Shown piece by piece: positions 1 through 10,195 of a stretch of DNA of 64,000 bases. The stretch comes from Spisula solida. Its lineage: Eukaryota; Mollusca; Bivalvia; Venerida; Mactridae. A program made the position numbers and the translations under genes. Every line of letters begins with the position of its first letter. Position 1 is the first letter of the stretch. The stretch lies in assembly GCA_947247005.1 (NCBI GenBank), contig OX365947.1, positions 7,235,030-7,299,029 on the forward strand, given 5' to 3'. Under the pieces are notes generated by a model, which had not been told where the DNA came from, did not search any database, and saw nothing but the letters and a program-made list of their open reading frames with translations.

Positions 1-190
1 GTCATTATCGTCCACAGACTTTATAGTGAAGACGTGTGTCAAATCGAAGTGTGAGAAGTATCTTTGTTCTACGTTCCAGAGCCAGTGTTCTTGGATGCAT
101 ACTATATCATTATTATTGAGAAGCTGCTTTAGGTAGACTGTGTTTCCCTCTATGTTATTGACATTGAGACTGCTGATCTTAACTATTTTC
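1..190 (-). pseudogene. LINE ORF2 N-terminus (AP endonuclease domain), partial at the window edge
   Basis: One minus-strand frame stays open from about 190 to base 1. It shows the beta-strand SSLNVNNIEG, a linker, and the metal-binding Glu region DIVCIQEHWLW typical of the exonuclease-endonuclease-phosphatase fold that nicks target DNA for LINE integration. Only about 60 residues are in view, so integrity of ORF2 cannot be judged. It follows the ORF1 stop (TAG at about 183-185) in a different frame, as in two-ORF LINEs. Confidence 0.7.
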
Positions 191-388
191 TCCGAGGTGG
201 TGAGAAGCGGCCCTTGTCTAAAAAAGACTGCTTTCTATCACTTACCACGGTTTTATTATTGCCTATTCTTGGCCGAGATCTTCTCTTTTGTTTGTATTGA
301 TTCGTCTGAGTATTGTTATACATTACTGATGTATTGCTGTCTGTTGCTGGATATCTTCTTTCAGATACTGCTGAAGTCTTGTCTTTTT

Positions 389-660
389 TATGCCCCCGTA
401 TCGATAGATCTGGAGGCATATAGTGATTCACCTGTCCGTTCGTCCGTCCTGGTTAACCCAAATTGACCGTTTCTTCTAGCATTAATATGGCTGGCTACAA
501 AGCTTTCATACTTGCATGGATGTTGTATATGAACACTCTTCACACGCCTGTATCACCTGACCCCATTTTGACCTTCACCATGACCTAATTTTGGACTTAG
601 ACTTATTTATGGACAAGGCTTCCACAGGGGGCATAAGCGTTTATTGAACGCAGTCTTGTC
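389..660 (+). mobile_element. MITE, family with TATGCCCC ends, copy 1
   Basis: It begins TATGCCCCCGTATCGATAG (389) and reaches the inverted end CAGGGGGCATA (625-635). Sequence shared with other copies runs on to about 658. It contains the phrase CATATAGTGATTCACCTGTCCG and phased gtccgtcc triplets, a hallmark of abundant bivalve repeats. It interrupts LINE ORF1. A second copy lies at about 15716-15975 and a partial inverted one at 26793-26870. No coding capacity. Confidence 0.75.
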
Positions 661-662
661 TA

Positions 663-2124
663 CTGCTATTTAAGTTCCAGTGTTGAGTGTTGTTGATGTT
701 CTTGGGGGTTTTGTGTGTATATTTCTGTTCGTTTCGTTAGAGGTTTTGTTAGTCTCGGTTGACGTGCACCCCTTCTGGTCTACCTGTTTATCTGAACTTA
801 GTAGCTGTGATCTACTTAACCTCTGTGTCTGTGCTCTGGTACTTGTTTTTAGTGGGTTTTGTTCATATCCTTCGGGGTATCAATATTTGTATTTACTGAA
901 CTTCCTTCTGGCTGTGTCTGCATTCTGGTAATAGCAACAGTTGATCTTCCTTCTGGTTGCATATATATGAGTTCTAGTACTTGTGTTTGGTAGTCTACCA
1001 TCGGTATGCATCTGCATTCTGGTGCTTAAATTTGTTGAGGTTTCTTCGGACTGTATTTGTGGATGACATATGGTATTAGGTATAATTGTAGCATTTACAG
1101 GGTGTCTTTGTGGAATGAGCCTAGTCCCTGGTATTTGATTATACTGGCTTGTTACTGGCAAGTACAGGGGTGGTACATTAACTGGGGCTTGCAACGGTTG
1201 GGTCCATGGAAGCTGTACAGTTTGTTGTACGCAAGTTGGCGGTCGGTTCATAGCAGTTTGCATTTGTGGGAACAGCATACTAGATTTCGTCTGTTTATAT
1301 TGCATAGAGGCTGGTACCTGTGGGTGCTGAGCAAAGGGTTGTGCATGCGGGAACTGCGTAGCAGTGTATGCCTGTGGGTACTGCATAACTCTTGTCTGAG
1401 GGGATATCATCCCAGTTTGTGACAGTGGGTAGTGGGATGCAGACTGTGTAGGAGGGTACTGCATGGCAGGGTTCATATGCAAATATTGTTCAGCAGCTGG
1501 TTGTATTCCCACATTTGGGTACTGGTACTGTGCAAAGGGTGTTGGATACGGGCCGCTCAAATTTATGTGTATGTTTGGGTATGGAGTTATGTTGCTCCCT
1601 TGGTGGGACTATTCCTTGTGAGGATGGGATTGTCGGCTTTGTCATATGTTGCGAATTTGTATTTACCGCAGCATGTATGTTCTGTCCCCAGCAAGTGTTT
1701 TTCGCTGCATCTCTTTGAAGTTCAAGTATAGCAATCTGCATTTTCAGGTTGTTTTGTTCGAGTTGTTTTTATCTCCAGCTCTTCTAGTTTTTGTGTGAGA
1801 TCATCACATATGGATTTAAGTTGTGCCAGGATCTCTGAGGTAACGTCCGATTTAGGAACTTGATTTGGTTTTTCAAAGTGTGCCCCTTCATTATCAGGTT
1901 GTAAGAGGTTCAGGGTATCTTCATAGGTTTTAATTTAAAGTTATTATCTTCGCCTTTCCTTCAGCTAGTTGTGATTCACGTACACTAACTTCAGCTGTCT
2001 TGCTCTTTCTTGGTTTAGGGTTTGTTGTGGTTGGGGTTTCTCCTGGGGTATCACCACTGTTTATGATGTTATCTTCTGTGGTACTAGAGCTAGACGAGGA
2101 GGAAGCAATATGCGCTGTTGTCAA
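663..2124 (-). pseudogene. LINE ORF1 remnant, Tyr/Pro/Gln-rich with a short coiled-coil
   Basis: Order on the minus strand: a serine-rich N-terminus (MTTAHIASSSSS, from 2124); a Lys/Glu stretch; an amphipathic helix (ILAQLKSICDDLTQKLEELE, about 1850-1780) that could be a coiled-coil; then a region of about 150 residues full of QYP, YPQ and TQFPH repeats (1560-880); then a polar tail (870-665) that continues beyond the MITE into a basic C-terminus (RRSRPRIGNN). Neighbouring pieces switch frame near 1930 and 1562, and TGA at 880-882 interrupts an otherwise continuing frame. No zinc knuckle or RRM is visible. By position and coiled-coil it is likely the RNA-binding ORF1 protein, but the low-complexity sequence does not prove it. 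Confidence 0.6.
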
Positions 2125-2217
2125 TTTGTTGACATTAATACATATATATATTAGGCCCTATTTGCACCACATCACTCCCCCCTTTACAACGTCAAAGCTC
2201 CGACTGACATGAAATAA

Positions 2218-2817
2218 ACTAACAGTAATTAGCTAAGTGCTTATGATTACAATAAATAAAGCATAAAAATATATGATATATCGGGGATATTTATACAGAG
2301 TCCATAAGTACACTACAACATCTTAAATATTAAAAGGATCCCCGGCCCGTTAATAAACAAAACTTTAAAATACCAGGCCTAGACACTAACTATTTTGGCC
2401 ACTGGTCCGTCTGTCCGTAGACACATTCTTGTGAACGCAACTCCTCCTACAGTTTTGGCAGGATTTCGCTCAAACTTTCACAGATGAACAACCTCAACAT
2501 ATAGATGAGCATGAAGAAAGGAATTTGCGCTGCGATGAATTTTTGCAGAATTATGGCCCTTTGCCGGCGGAAGTATATTAGTCTGCCGAATGGCAACAGC
2601 TCTAGTTAGTCTAGGTGTCGCTACAGTTACCCCGTACAGTGCAGCAGTAATCAAGATGTGGTAAAATGTAGGCATTGAAAAATATTTTTCTCATATGCGT
2701 TAGAAAGAAATTGCTTTATTCTTAAAAGCAGGTATAGTATTGAAATACATTTTCTATGCTCCCCGAAGAAATTCAGGGGAGCGTATAGTCGCCGAAGTGT
2801 CCGTCCGTCACACTTTC
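2218..2817. other. Non-coding stretch with diverged repeat debris
   Basis: No credible gene. It contains phrases typical of dispersed bivalve repeats (ccgtctgtccgtag near 2408, and a ggccctttgccggcgg stretch near 2556). From 2755 it has a short inverted pair, CTCCCCGAAG and CAGGGGAGCGTA, leading into the tandem repeat that follows. Confidence 0.5.
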
Positions 2818-3480
2818 TTGTCCGGGCTATTTCTCAAGAACCACTGCTCAGATTTTAAAAAAACTTCATGGATAGCTTCACTATCAAGTGGGGGTGCTCA
2901 TATCGTCAACATGTTCCGGTTCGCTGATTATTCACACAGTTATGCCCCTTGGAAGATTTGCACTATAACTATATACTAAATTCTTGTCTGGGCTATTTCT
3001 CAAGAACCACTGCTCAGATTTTTATAAAAACTTCATAGATAGCTTCACTACCAAGTGGAGATGCGCATATCGTCAGCACATTCCGGTTCCCTGATTATTC
3101 ACACAGTTATGCCCCTTGGAAGATTTGCACTTTAACTATATACTAAATTCTTGTCTGGGCTATTTCTCAAGAACCACTGCTCAGATTTTTATAAAAACTT
3201 CATGGATAGCTTCACTACCAAGTGGAGATGCGCATATCGTCAGCACATTCCGGTTCCCTGATTATTCACACAGTTATGCCCCTTGGAAGATTTGCACTAT
3301 AACTATATATATACTAAATTCTTGTCTGGGCTATTTCTCAAGAACCACTGCTCAGATTTTAATAAAACTTCATGGATGGCTTCACTATACCAAGTGGGGA
3401 TGCGCATATCGTCGGCACATTCCGGTTCCCTGATTATTCACACAGTTATGCCCCTTGAAAGATTTGGACTATAACTATAT
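2818..3480 (+). repeat. Tandem repeat, four units of 166-171 bp
   Basis: The phrase ctatttctcaagaaccactg recurs at 2827, 2993, 3160 and 3331, giving periods of 166, 167 and 171. Each unit also holds cacattccggttccctgatt and cacagttatgccccttgga. The units differ by point changes and by TA expansion of the atatatact link in the fourth. Open frames across it are repeats of the same peptide and are not treated as genes. The last unit runs directly into a MITE at 3481. Confidence 0.85.
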
Positions 3481-3953
3481 GGTGTCACACCGGTCGAAAA
3501 TACTTCCGGGTCGTAGTATGCTAAAATAGTTCCTACCAAAATGTAGATTCTGTTCTGTTCCAGTAGTGTTTTAATGCGGAAAGTGTGAATTGTTGCCCAC
3601 ACTTTATGTTTGTATTTCAAATATGGACTGCCTGTCGACAGTTAACAGTGTTTTATTGATATTTTTCAGCATTACTACGCATTGGTGGAGGACTAGAAAC
3701 GTGTGGGTGCTTGGGCCGAACCAGCTGTTGTGCATTGAATAATAACAAAGTGTAACCGGAAGACTTGAAATAGCTCGAAAAGTAAGCATTCAACGTGCCA
3801 TTTTCTATATATCATTTGGAATGACAGTGAGTGCATTTTATGGAAACGGCAATAGAAAATCATTCGGAACGCCAGTGTAACCCAGTGAGAGATGCGAAAT
3901 TGAGTCATTTTACATAGACTTGAATGGGAGAAAATTGCACCGATGGGACAAAA
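3481..3953 (+). mobile_element. MITE, GGTGTCAC family, copy 1
   Basis: Starts GGTGTCACACCGGTCG and ends near CACCGATGGGACA, an imperfect inverted end. About 473 bp with no coding capacity. It is followed one base later by a second copy in the same orientation, so two insertions or a tandem duplication lie here. Copies 3 and 4 are at 6399 and 10196. Confidence 0.8.
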
Positions 3954-3954
3954 T

Positions 3955-4846
3955 GGTGTCACACCGGTCTAAAGTACTTCCGGGTCGTAGTATGCTAAAA
4001 TAGTTCCTACCAAAATGTTGATTCTGTTCTGTTCCAGTAGTGTTTTAATAAAAATAAATATACCAGATTTATATATAGCGCCCTTTTCATGCGAACGCAC
4101 ATTCAAAGGCACTTTACCCATGTTGCAGCCACAAGGGCGCAGGTGCATCCTCTACCAGTGCAGATACAGCATGATCTGACCAGAGGGACAGACTGAGAGA
4201 AAGCCCCTGAAGGGAGAGAGAAACATTAGATACAGGCATGTCCGGCGCTGCAGAGGTGCGCCTAGCTCTTATTTCGAATAGACAGCCTGGTTCTTTAATG
4301 TGCCTGGTGTATAGCACCGATACACAGCTTCCTGGCACTTCCAGATACTTTGCAGACCACACAGCCAGATATAGCGGGAAATATTATAAATATTTCAGAA
4401 ATGTCAAGTTCCGATGCCAGAGATTGAACCCACGACCTCTGGATTGACAGCCCAGTGCGTTACCACTGAGCTAAATCCGCTATTAATGCGGAAAGTGTGA
4501 CTTGTTGCCCACACTTTATGTTTGTATTTCAAATACGGACTGCCTGTCGACAGTTAACAGTGTTTTATTGATATTTTTCAGGATTACTACGCATTGGTGG
4601 AGGACTAGAAACGTGTGGGTGCTTTTGCCGAATCAGCTGTTGACAGTTGTGCAGTGAATAATAACAAAGTGTAACCGGAAGCTTGAAAAGTAAACGTTCA
4701 ACGTGCCATTTTTTATGGATCATTTGGAATGACAGTGAGTACATTTTATGGAAACGGCAAAAGAAAATCATTCGGAACGCCAGTGATGTGAAATTGAGTC
4801 ATTTTACATTGACTTGAATGGGAGAAAATTGCACCGGTGGAACACC
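3955..4846 (+). mobile_element. MITE, GGTGTCAC family, copy 2, split by a SINE
   Basis: Left part 3955-4049 and right part 4483-4846 together match copy 1. The right end reads CACCGGTGGAACACC. The interruption is the SINE at 4050-4482. A small extra deletion sits near 4783, where the phrase gtaacccagtgaga is missing. Confidence 0.8.
4050..4482 (-). mobile_element. tRNA-derived SINE with target-site duplication
   Basis: On the minus strand it starts with a tRNA-like head: A box TAGCTCAGTGG (complement of 4463-4473) and B box GGTTCAATCT (complement of 4421-4430), with spacing usual for Pol III type 2 promoters. The body has the conserved phrase tatagcgcccttttcatgcg and ends in an A/T-rich tail (4050-4063 on plus). 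TTAAT flanks both sides (4045-4049 and 4483-4487) and is the duplicated target within MITE copy 2. A second, more decayed copy is at 24008-24408. The anticodon loop resembles tRNA-Asp (GTC), which is only suggestive. Confidence 0.8.
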
Positions 4847-5994
4847 TATATCAACCATTTTTGAAGTTCAATATTTCATTAACCATTTAAAATACAGTAC
4901 ATCAACGAAAATTGATATGCATGCAGCATTGGACCATAGAAACTAGTGGCCAAAAGGAAATTGTTCAGGTTTGAGAACTTTTAAATTTAGTCAAATTTTA
5001 GAAAAAACTAAGTTAATTTCTGTTAAAATTGCATAAATATATATGAGCCAGTCTCCAGGAAAACCTGCTATAATGACATTATGTAATTACTATATGTAAC
5101 AAGATTTTGATAAAGCTCTAAAATAAGGAAAAATACATATCTACTGATTTTATTTTAAGTAATTGACCAATATAGTACTATTCCTTAGCCTTAAATCATC
5201 CTATGAATTATGTAAAAAACACATACTTCGTTGCTATGGTGATCAATTTCCGAAAACTACTCCGATTGAGAAAAACGAGGATTTAGTTGTTTTAAACAGT
5301 AGTAGCCTTTCTCTGAATGCAAACAATTTCGATTTTGATATATATTTTGAAAAGTGAAACATAATTATAGAATTTGGTACTATTTTGAACAGTTTATGTC
5401 AAGAATTGATCAAATGGTGTAATAATGACATACTTGTTTCAGTTACGTTGAATAACGTTTGAATGACGTTTGCGACGTCACACAAAAAGCTCAGAATAGG
5501 GACTCTACAAAAACAACTGTAACTTCCTTAAAACTCAAGATATTAACATAATTTGCTTATTTAACGTTATCCTGTAATACTGTGGAAAATCTTAAAGTCA
5601 ATATTTTTGTCAATATAGCAGGTTTTCCTGGAGACTGGCTCATATGTAATATATTACAGTTATTTCCCCTGGACCTGAACTTTTAACCAGACAAATTCAG
5701 TGAACCAAATTAATTTTTTTGTTTGTCTGTGTGTGTGTGTTAGATGATATACATAAGACCACAATAGTAAGACCACCCATGTGACCCTGAAAACTGGTCT
5801 TATTACTGAGTTGGTCTTATTATTGAGGTTCAATGCAGCACAAAACTGTGAAAATGGAGCTGGAAATTTTGGACTAAACTTTGAAGTGGTCTGATTTTTA
5901 AGTTCTCTTATACTATTATTAAGGTGGTCTTATTCTTCAGATGGGCTTATTATTGAGGTGATATTTTGATGAGGTATTACTGTATTATTTAATT
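4847..5994 (+). repeat. Segmental duplicate block A (contains the 605-bp insertion)
   Basis: Downstream of MITE copy 2, this stretch matches 6871-7418 phrase by phrase. Shared phrases include gaagttcaatatttca, actagtggccaaaaggaaat, ttatttcccctgga, a TG microsatellite (5723-5740), and a run of ggtcttattattgagg-like words (5795-5960). The duplicate includes the upstream MITE, so the duplicated unit is at least MITE plus about 0.55 kb. The only large difference is the element at 5041-5645. Confidence 0.8.
5041..5645. mobile_element. DNA element with perfect 32-bp terminal inverted repeats
   Basis: Bases 5041-5072 (ATATGAGCCAGTCTCC...) are the exact reverse complement of 5614-5645. The 605-bp body shows no transposase; a 64-codon frame inside has no recognisable motif. 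The paralogous block B has uninterrupted sequence at the matching place (about 7048-7060, attgcatattagagtt), so the empty site is visible. The target duplication is not clear because the junctions are A/T-rich. Confidence 0.85.
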
Positions 5995-6398
5995 ATGCCC
6001 CCCCATCCATCTTTGATGAGGGGTATATTGCTTTGCACATGTCGGTCGGTCGTTTCAAATGGTTTTTTGTAAAATAACTCTTGAATGCTTTGACCTAGGA
6101 TCTAGGACCGGGACGATTATCCGGTTAATCGGATACAATTCGATTACAAGGTAAAACCGGTTTCAACTTTGCAAAACCGCTAATCGTTCAGTACATATCC
6201 TCCAACCCAATAAATTGTATATTACTGCGTGTGTACATTATATCTTTGACAAAACATGCCTGAATGTGTTGGTTAACACATAAACAAGCAAACTAGTATG
6301 GTGTGTTTTAAGGTAACATGTGATACATTAGTCCATATATGATCATATTTAACATATTAAACTATATTAATATCAGATACCGCTGAATATACCATTAT
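5995..6398. other. Repeat debris, no gene
   Basis: 5995-6115 begins TATGCCCCCCC and carries tcggtcggtcg and tttgacctaggatct, the 5' fragment of another bivalve-type inverted-repeat element. The rest, including the short ccggttaatcgg inverted word near 6120, shows no coding. Confidence 0.45.
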
Positions 6399-6870
6399 GG
6401 TGTCACACCTGTCGAAAGTACTTCCGGGTCGTTATATGCTAAAATAGTTCCTACCAAAATATTGATTCTGTTCTGTTCCAGTAGTGTTTCAAAGTGGAAA
6501 GTGTGAATTGTTGACCACAGTTTATGTATGTATTTCAAATATGGACTGCCTGTCCACAGTTAACAGTGTTTAATTGATATTTTTCAGGATTACAACGCAT
6601 TGGCGGAGGACTAGAAATGTATGGGTGTTTCGGCCGAATCAGCTGTTGTGTATTGACAAATAACAAAGTTTAACCGGAAGACTTGAAATAGCACGAAAAG
6701 TAAACGTTCAACATGCCATTTTCTACGGCTCATTTGGAATGACAGTGAGTGCATTTTATGAAAACGGCAACAGAAAATCATTCGGAACGTCAGTGTAACC
6801 AAGTGAGAGATGCGAAATTGAGTCATTTTACATAGACTTGAATGGGAGAAAATTTCACCGGTGGGACACC
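6399..6870 (+). mobile_element. MITE, GGTGTCAC family, copy 3
   Basis: Complete copy. Starts GGTGTCACACCTGTCG and ends CACCGGTGGGACACC, giving inverted ends of about 14 bp. Flanked by TAT on both sides, which could be a target duplication. It heads duplicate block B. Confidence 0.8.
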
Positions 6871-7418
6871 TATATCAAAACTATTTGAAGTTCAATATTT
6901 CAATAACTGTTTGAAATACATCAACGAAATTTGGTATGCAAGCTTCCATGGACCATAAAAACTAGTGGCCAAAAGGAAATTGTTCAGGTTTGAGTATTTT
7001 GAATTTATTCAAACTTTAGAAAAAACTAGGTCAATTTCTGTTAAAATTGCATATTAGAGTTATTTCCCCTGGATCATTAAATTTTAACAAGTCAAATTTA
7101 GTGAACCGAATTTAATGTTTTGTTTGTCTGTGTGTGTGTGTTTGATGATACACAATGACCACAATAGTAAGACCACCCATGTGACCCTGAAAACTGGTCT
7201 TATTACTGAGTTGGTCTTAATATTGAGGTTCAATTCAGTGCCAAACAGTCAAAATTGACTTGGAAAGTTTGGATTAAATTTTTAAGTGGTCTTATTTTAA
7301 GGTTGTCTTATAATATTATTATGATGGTATTATTCTAATTGATTGATGTGGTCTTTTTCTTGAGGTGGACTTATTATTGAGGTGATATTTTGATGAGGTA
7401 GTACTGTATTATTTAATT
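6871..7418 (+). repeat. Segmental duplicate block B
   Basis: Counterpart of 4847-5994 without the 605-bp insertion, diverged by scattered substitutions and short indels. It keeps the TG microsatellite (7129-7141) and the gtcttattattgagg words. Confidence 0.8.
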
Positions 7419-7718
7419 GCTTTTAAAACGCTCGTATAAATGCAATGATTTTGGCACATCACACAATTCTGGGCCTTAATTGAACGCTGCTGGTTGGTAA
7501 CTAGAGTGTTTGTGATTGTTTTATTGTGACTGATTAGGTGCTGTATTGGGACTGAAGGTATTGTACCTTTTATAAGACTATATTTTATTTAATTGAGCTT
7601 TCCGTTTCGGCCGGCATCAGGCCAACATCAGACATTCTGCCATGAATGTGACGGAGCTCGTTCTAACTGTATGTATTGTTGATAACTCTGCCGTGTTTAC
7701 CAGGAAACACTACATCCT
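7419..7718. other. 3' flank of the transposase gene
   Basis: No gene seen. It lies downstream of the minus-strand transposase stop. The inverted end of that transposon could lie here, but no match to sequence near 9.7-10.2 kb was found by eye. Confidence 0.4.
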
Positions 7719-9590
7719 CTAAGTATTGAGTCCTGGGGATGCATATGTATGCTCGATATCGTCTAGCTGGCCTTTTCGATATTCATCATCATTCCCCGGT
7801 TGACCGCTCCTCTTTGTATGGTGATCAAATTCCATCGCAGCTCTGTTGCGTTGGCGCCGAGTTTTGAAACTGATTGTCGTCTGCACTTTCTTGTGTCGCT
7901 GACTTCTTTGGGAAGATTGCCTCAAGTGCTTCATGGCTTCCGGCGACAGAACTTCACCGGTTAGACTAGTCACTTTGGTTAGAACAGAATGTTCTGGAGA
8001 ATTGTTCAGTTGCAGGGTCTTTGAAGCCAGCCGACCAGCGAAATTTCTCGAGTTGTTAATATCCTTGGGCAGTGATGATAGCGTTGCTCTGTTGAATGCC
8101 TTGCATTTTTGTGTTGTAGTACCTTTGGCTACACTCGACACTGCAAACTCGCTCAGCCTGATCTCAATTATTGTCGCTAACAGCTGACGATCATTCTCTG
8201 TCAATTGTAGGTGATGTATCCCATGTGTTGGCAGGTATTTGGATTTGTACCACCATGTTCCAGTTGAACCTTCCCCGGAGCAGACAAGCGAATCGTGCGG
8301 GCAAAAGCTGCAGTTGCCTCCATAACATTCTAGAGTTGCTCTTAGAATTGCAGGTAAGCGATGTAACTGTCTGGTAATGTCTTGGCTTGAAAGAATACGC
8401 AGTTTGGCAATCACGCTGCTGCATCGTGACTTGATGTCTTTAGCCAGGGCTCCTATGGCACGTTGTCTATCCTCTGCTGCGAGTTTTGTGCCTCCAAACA
8501 GGGTCGGACTCCATTGGGAACCTCTGGTTTTTCTCACTTGTCTACTTCCAAGATGGTTTGGGTCTGCTTGTCGAGTCACTCGCCATGCTTTCCCCAATGC
8601 CTCGTAGAAGTCGTTCATGCCATGATAAGCCCTGGCATCCCCATCTGTGGTCAGAGTTTTGACGAATATACTGTCATCCTGCCACAGCTGGTCGGCTATG
8701 CTGTATGCCATCTTTCTCTCTGAGTGAGGCTGCATATATGGTATTGTGGCTGTGCAACCAGCATGACCACCTGGACATGTAATGCTGAATCCCTTGTTCC
8801 GCAAGTACGCACCTGTCCAGCACAGTTTGTTTTCAACGGCCAGTCCAACGATATATTTGTATGTGGTGTTATTCTCGATAGCTACCCCATAAGCCTGAGA
8901 CGCAGCCTGTCCAGGCTTGTACGAGGACACCATCCTTGTAGCGTTGTAGCGAGCGTCGAAAGACAAGTCCAATTGACGAGGATTATCTGCACCCTTCTCC
9001 ATGTTATGCTGGACTACTTGCCTGCGCTTTTCGGCCATATCTTTCTCGTTCAGCTTGACTGTGTTATCACTGGCCTTATTAGACAGTGTCTGCAGATGGC
9101 TTGGGGCTATTGGTGGTATGTCAATTGATGCGAACAGCAGATTCACCTTTTCTATCCCAATTGACATGTCCTGCAGAGCTGAAGCCAGCATCAAGTTCAC
9201 AGCAGCCCCTTTCTTGTCTCTGGTCTGCTTGAACGTTTCCAGTTTACTTGAGTGATACTGACAGTTCCTGCACCCAAACCGCAGCGCAGCTCCAAGTCCT
9301 AGCTTTCTCTTTGATTTCAGTTCTATGGCTATATGCTTGCAACGTGTGACACTGTGCTCCTGGTACACAGTATTCATTAATGTGATAAGACAATCTAAGT
9401 TTAGTAATTCATTTTTTGTTGATGTACTTGTATCATCTTTGCGTGGACGAAGTATTCTATTTGATCCCTCAGTTTGTTGTTGTTGTTGCTGCTCCAGTTG
9501 AAGCCCTGTATCCTTGTACCATGTTGACATCTTATTGTCTTTCTGAAACTGTCCCCCAGCTAAGCGTCTCTTCACCTGTCCCTTGACCAT
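7719..9590 (-). CDS. Mutator-like transposase (PF20700-type), intact single-exon frame
   Basis: A single uninterrupted frame of 623 residues from ATG at 9588-9590; an upstream in-frame ATG at 9675-9677 would add 29. The chosen start follows the CRE-like promoter words and begins with a basic segment (MVKGQVKRRLAG). Seen, in residues from this start: a Gln run (about 34-39); CRNC (107-110); candidate catalytic aspartates in DLSFDARYN (D212) and TLTTDGDA (D316); a CPGGHAGC cysteine/histidine cluster (272-279); a cysteine-rich patch CYGGNCSFC; and a basic C-terminus (KKVQTTISFKTRRQRNRAA). This order resembles the Mutator-like transposase domain proteins widespread in cnidarians and molluscs, which cut and paste DNA in the nucleus. 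The frame is unbroken among wrecked elements, so the insertion may be young or the gene domesticated. Family assignment is from memory of motifs. Confidence 0.7.
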   Translation of the reverse strand: MVKGQVKRRLAGGQFQKDNKMSTWYKDTGLQLEQQQQQQTEGSNRILRPRKDDTSTSTKNELLNLDCLITLMNTVYQEHSVTRCKHIAIELKSKRKLGLGAALRFGCRNCQYHSSKLETFKQTRDKKGAAVNLMLASALQDMSIGIEKVNLLFASIDIPPIAPSHLQTLSNKASDNTVKLNEKDMAEKRRQVVQHNMEKGADNPRQLDLSFDARYNATRMVSSYKPGQAASQAYGVAIENNTTYKYIVGLAVENKLCWTGAYLRNKGFSITCPGGHAGCTATIPYMQPHSERKMAYSIADQLWQDDSIFVKTLTTDGDARAYHGMNDFYEALGKAWRVTRQADPNHLGSRQVRKTRGSQWSPTLFGGTKLAAEDRQRAIGALAKDIKSRCSSVIAKLRILSSQDITRQLHRLPAILRATLECYGGNCSFCPHDSLVCSGEGSTGTWWYKSKYLPTHGIHHLQLTENDRQLLATIIEIRLSEFAVSSVAKGTTTQKCKAFNRATLSSLPKDINNSRNFAGRLASKTLQLNNSPEHSVLTKVTSLTGEVLSPEAMKHLRQSSQRSQRHKKVQTTISFKTRRQRNRAAMEFDHHTKRSGQPGNDDEYRKGQLDDIEHTYASPGLNT

Positions 9591-9619
9591 GATGAATGTT
9601 ATGCTCAAATTGCTTTGTT

Positions 9620-9715
9620 TTGTGACGTCATGACAACATAACATTAAAAACGTTTGGCGTACAAAGCATGACGTCATGACGTCATCAAACAATTTGGCGT
9701 AAAATATAAATTATA
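9620..9715 (-). promoter_or_regulatory. Candidate transposase promoter with three CRE-like palindromes
   Basis: TGACGTCA, the perfect CREB/ATF palindrome, occurs near 9622, and twice overlapping-adjacent near 9669 and 9676 (ATGACGTCATGACGTCAT). On the minus strand an A/T-rich TATATTTTA word lies at about 9700-9710, upstream of them. All are within 130 bp of the chosen start. The upstream ATG at 9677 falls inside the palindromes, which argues for the start at 9590. Function is inferred. Confidence 0.45.
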
Positions 9716-10195
9716 TCAAAAGCATAGCATTTGTAGCCATTTGTAGCTGTGCATATATATGTTTATTATTTTCAATCCATCAAATTGACAGTTATTTATT
9801 AGAAAATTCCATTATAGTGAGTAAGGAATAAAAAGCAATTGAGTCTTTTGACCAATTTTGGGCATGAAATGGTAACCATGGTTTCAAATCACGCACAATA
9901 CCATTCATTTTACATAGAAAGTTACTAGGACGTTACCCGGTCATGTCATAGTTTAGTTTATAGAGATCCATTCAGTAGTTTCTGTGATATTGCAATTTCA
10001 GAATAGCATTTTATTGTCATGAAATTCTCAATTCCGAGCAAAATTGTTGGAGGGGTGGGTACCATGTTTAAAATTTTGTCACATTGTTGTTAGGGGTTTA
10101 ATGGGAAAACCGGTTGCAGACCATTTGCCGCAATACTTTAAATAGCTAGAATGGAAGTGAACCAGTCAGTAAATTTTCAAATTGGAAGGTATTTT
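9716..10195. other. Non-coding, nothing recognised
   Basis: A/T-rich sequence without a credible frame or repeat family. Confidence 0.4.

Larger units (their letters stand above)
1..2150 (-). mobile_element. Decayed non-LTR retrotransposon (LINE), 5' part: ORF1 and the start of ORF2
   Basis: Read on the minus strand, the segment from about 190 to 1 continues off the window and encodes an AP-endonuclease-like start of ORF2, with SSLNVNN, then DIVCIQEHWL, the usual EEP nuclease N-terminus of APE-type LINEs. Upstream of it (190-2124) is a proline/glutamine/tyrosine-rich ORF1 spread over several frames. ORF1 and ORF2 overlap by a few bases near 183. The copy is dead: ORF1 has at least two frameshifts (near 1930 and 1562), an in-frame stop at 880-882, and a MITE inserted at about 389-660. 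The 5' end is probably near 2150-2200, where open coding stops. Clade is uncertain, because the reverse transcriptase lies outside the window. Confidence 0.75.

Noticed and set aside
3116..3474. Two overlapping plus-strand frames in the 166-bp tandem repeat
   Set aside because: They translate the repeat itself and appear only because the period keeps stops out of frame for a few units.
7933..9255. Plus-strand frames of 68-134 codons across 7.9-9.3 kb
   Set aside because: They are antisense shadows of the minus-strand transposase and have no motifs or start context of their own.
9591..9692. Longer transposase start (34 extra codons beginning with TTG, or ATG at 9677)
   Set aside because: TTG is not a usual eukaryotic start, and the 9677 ATG lies within the CRE-like palindromes; the ATG at 9590 opens onto basic, domain-like sequence. 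The 9677 start cannot be excluded.
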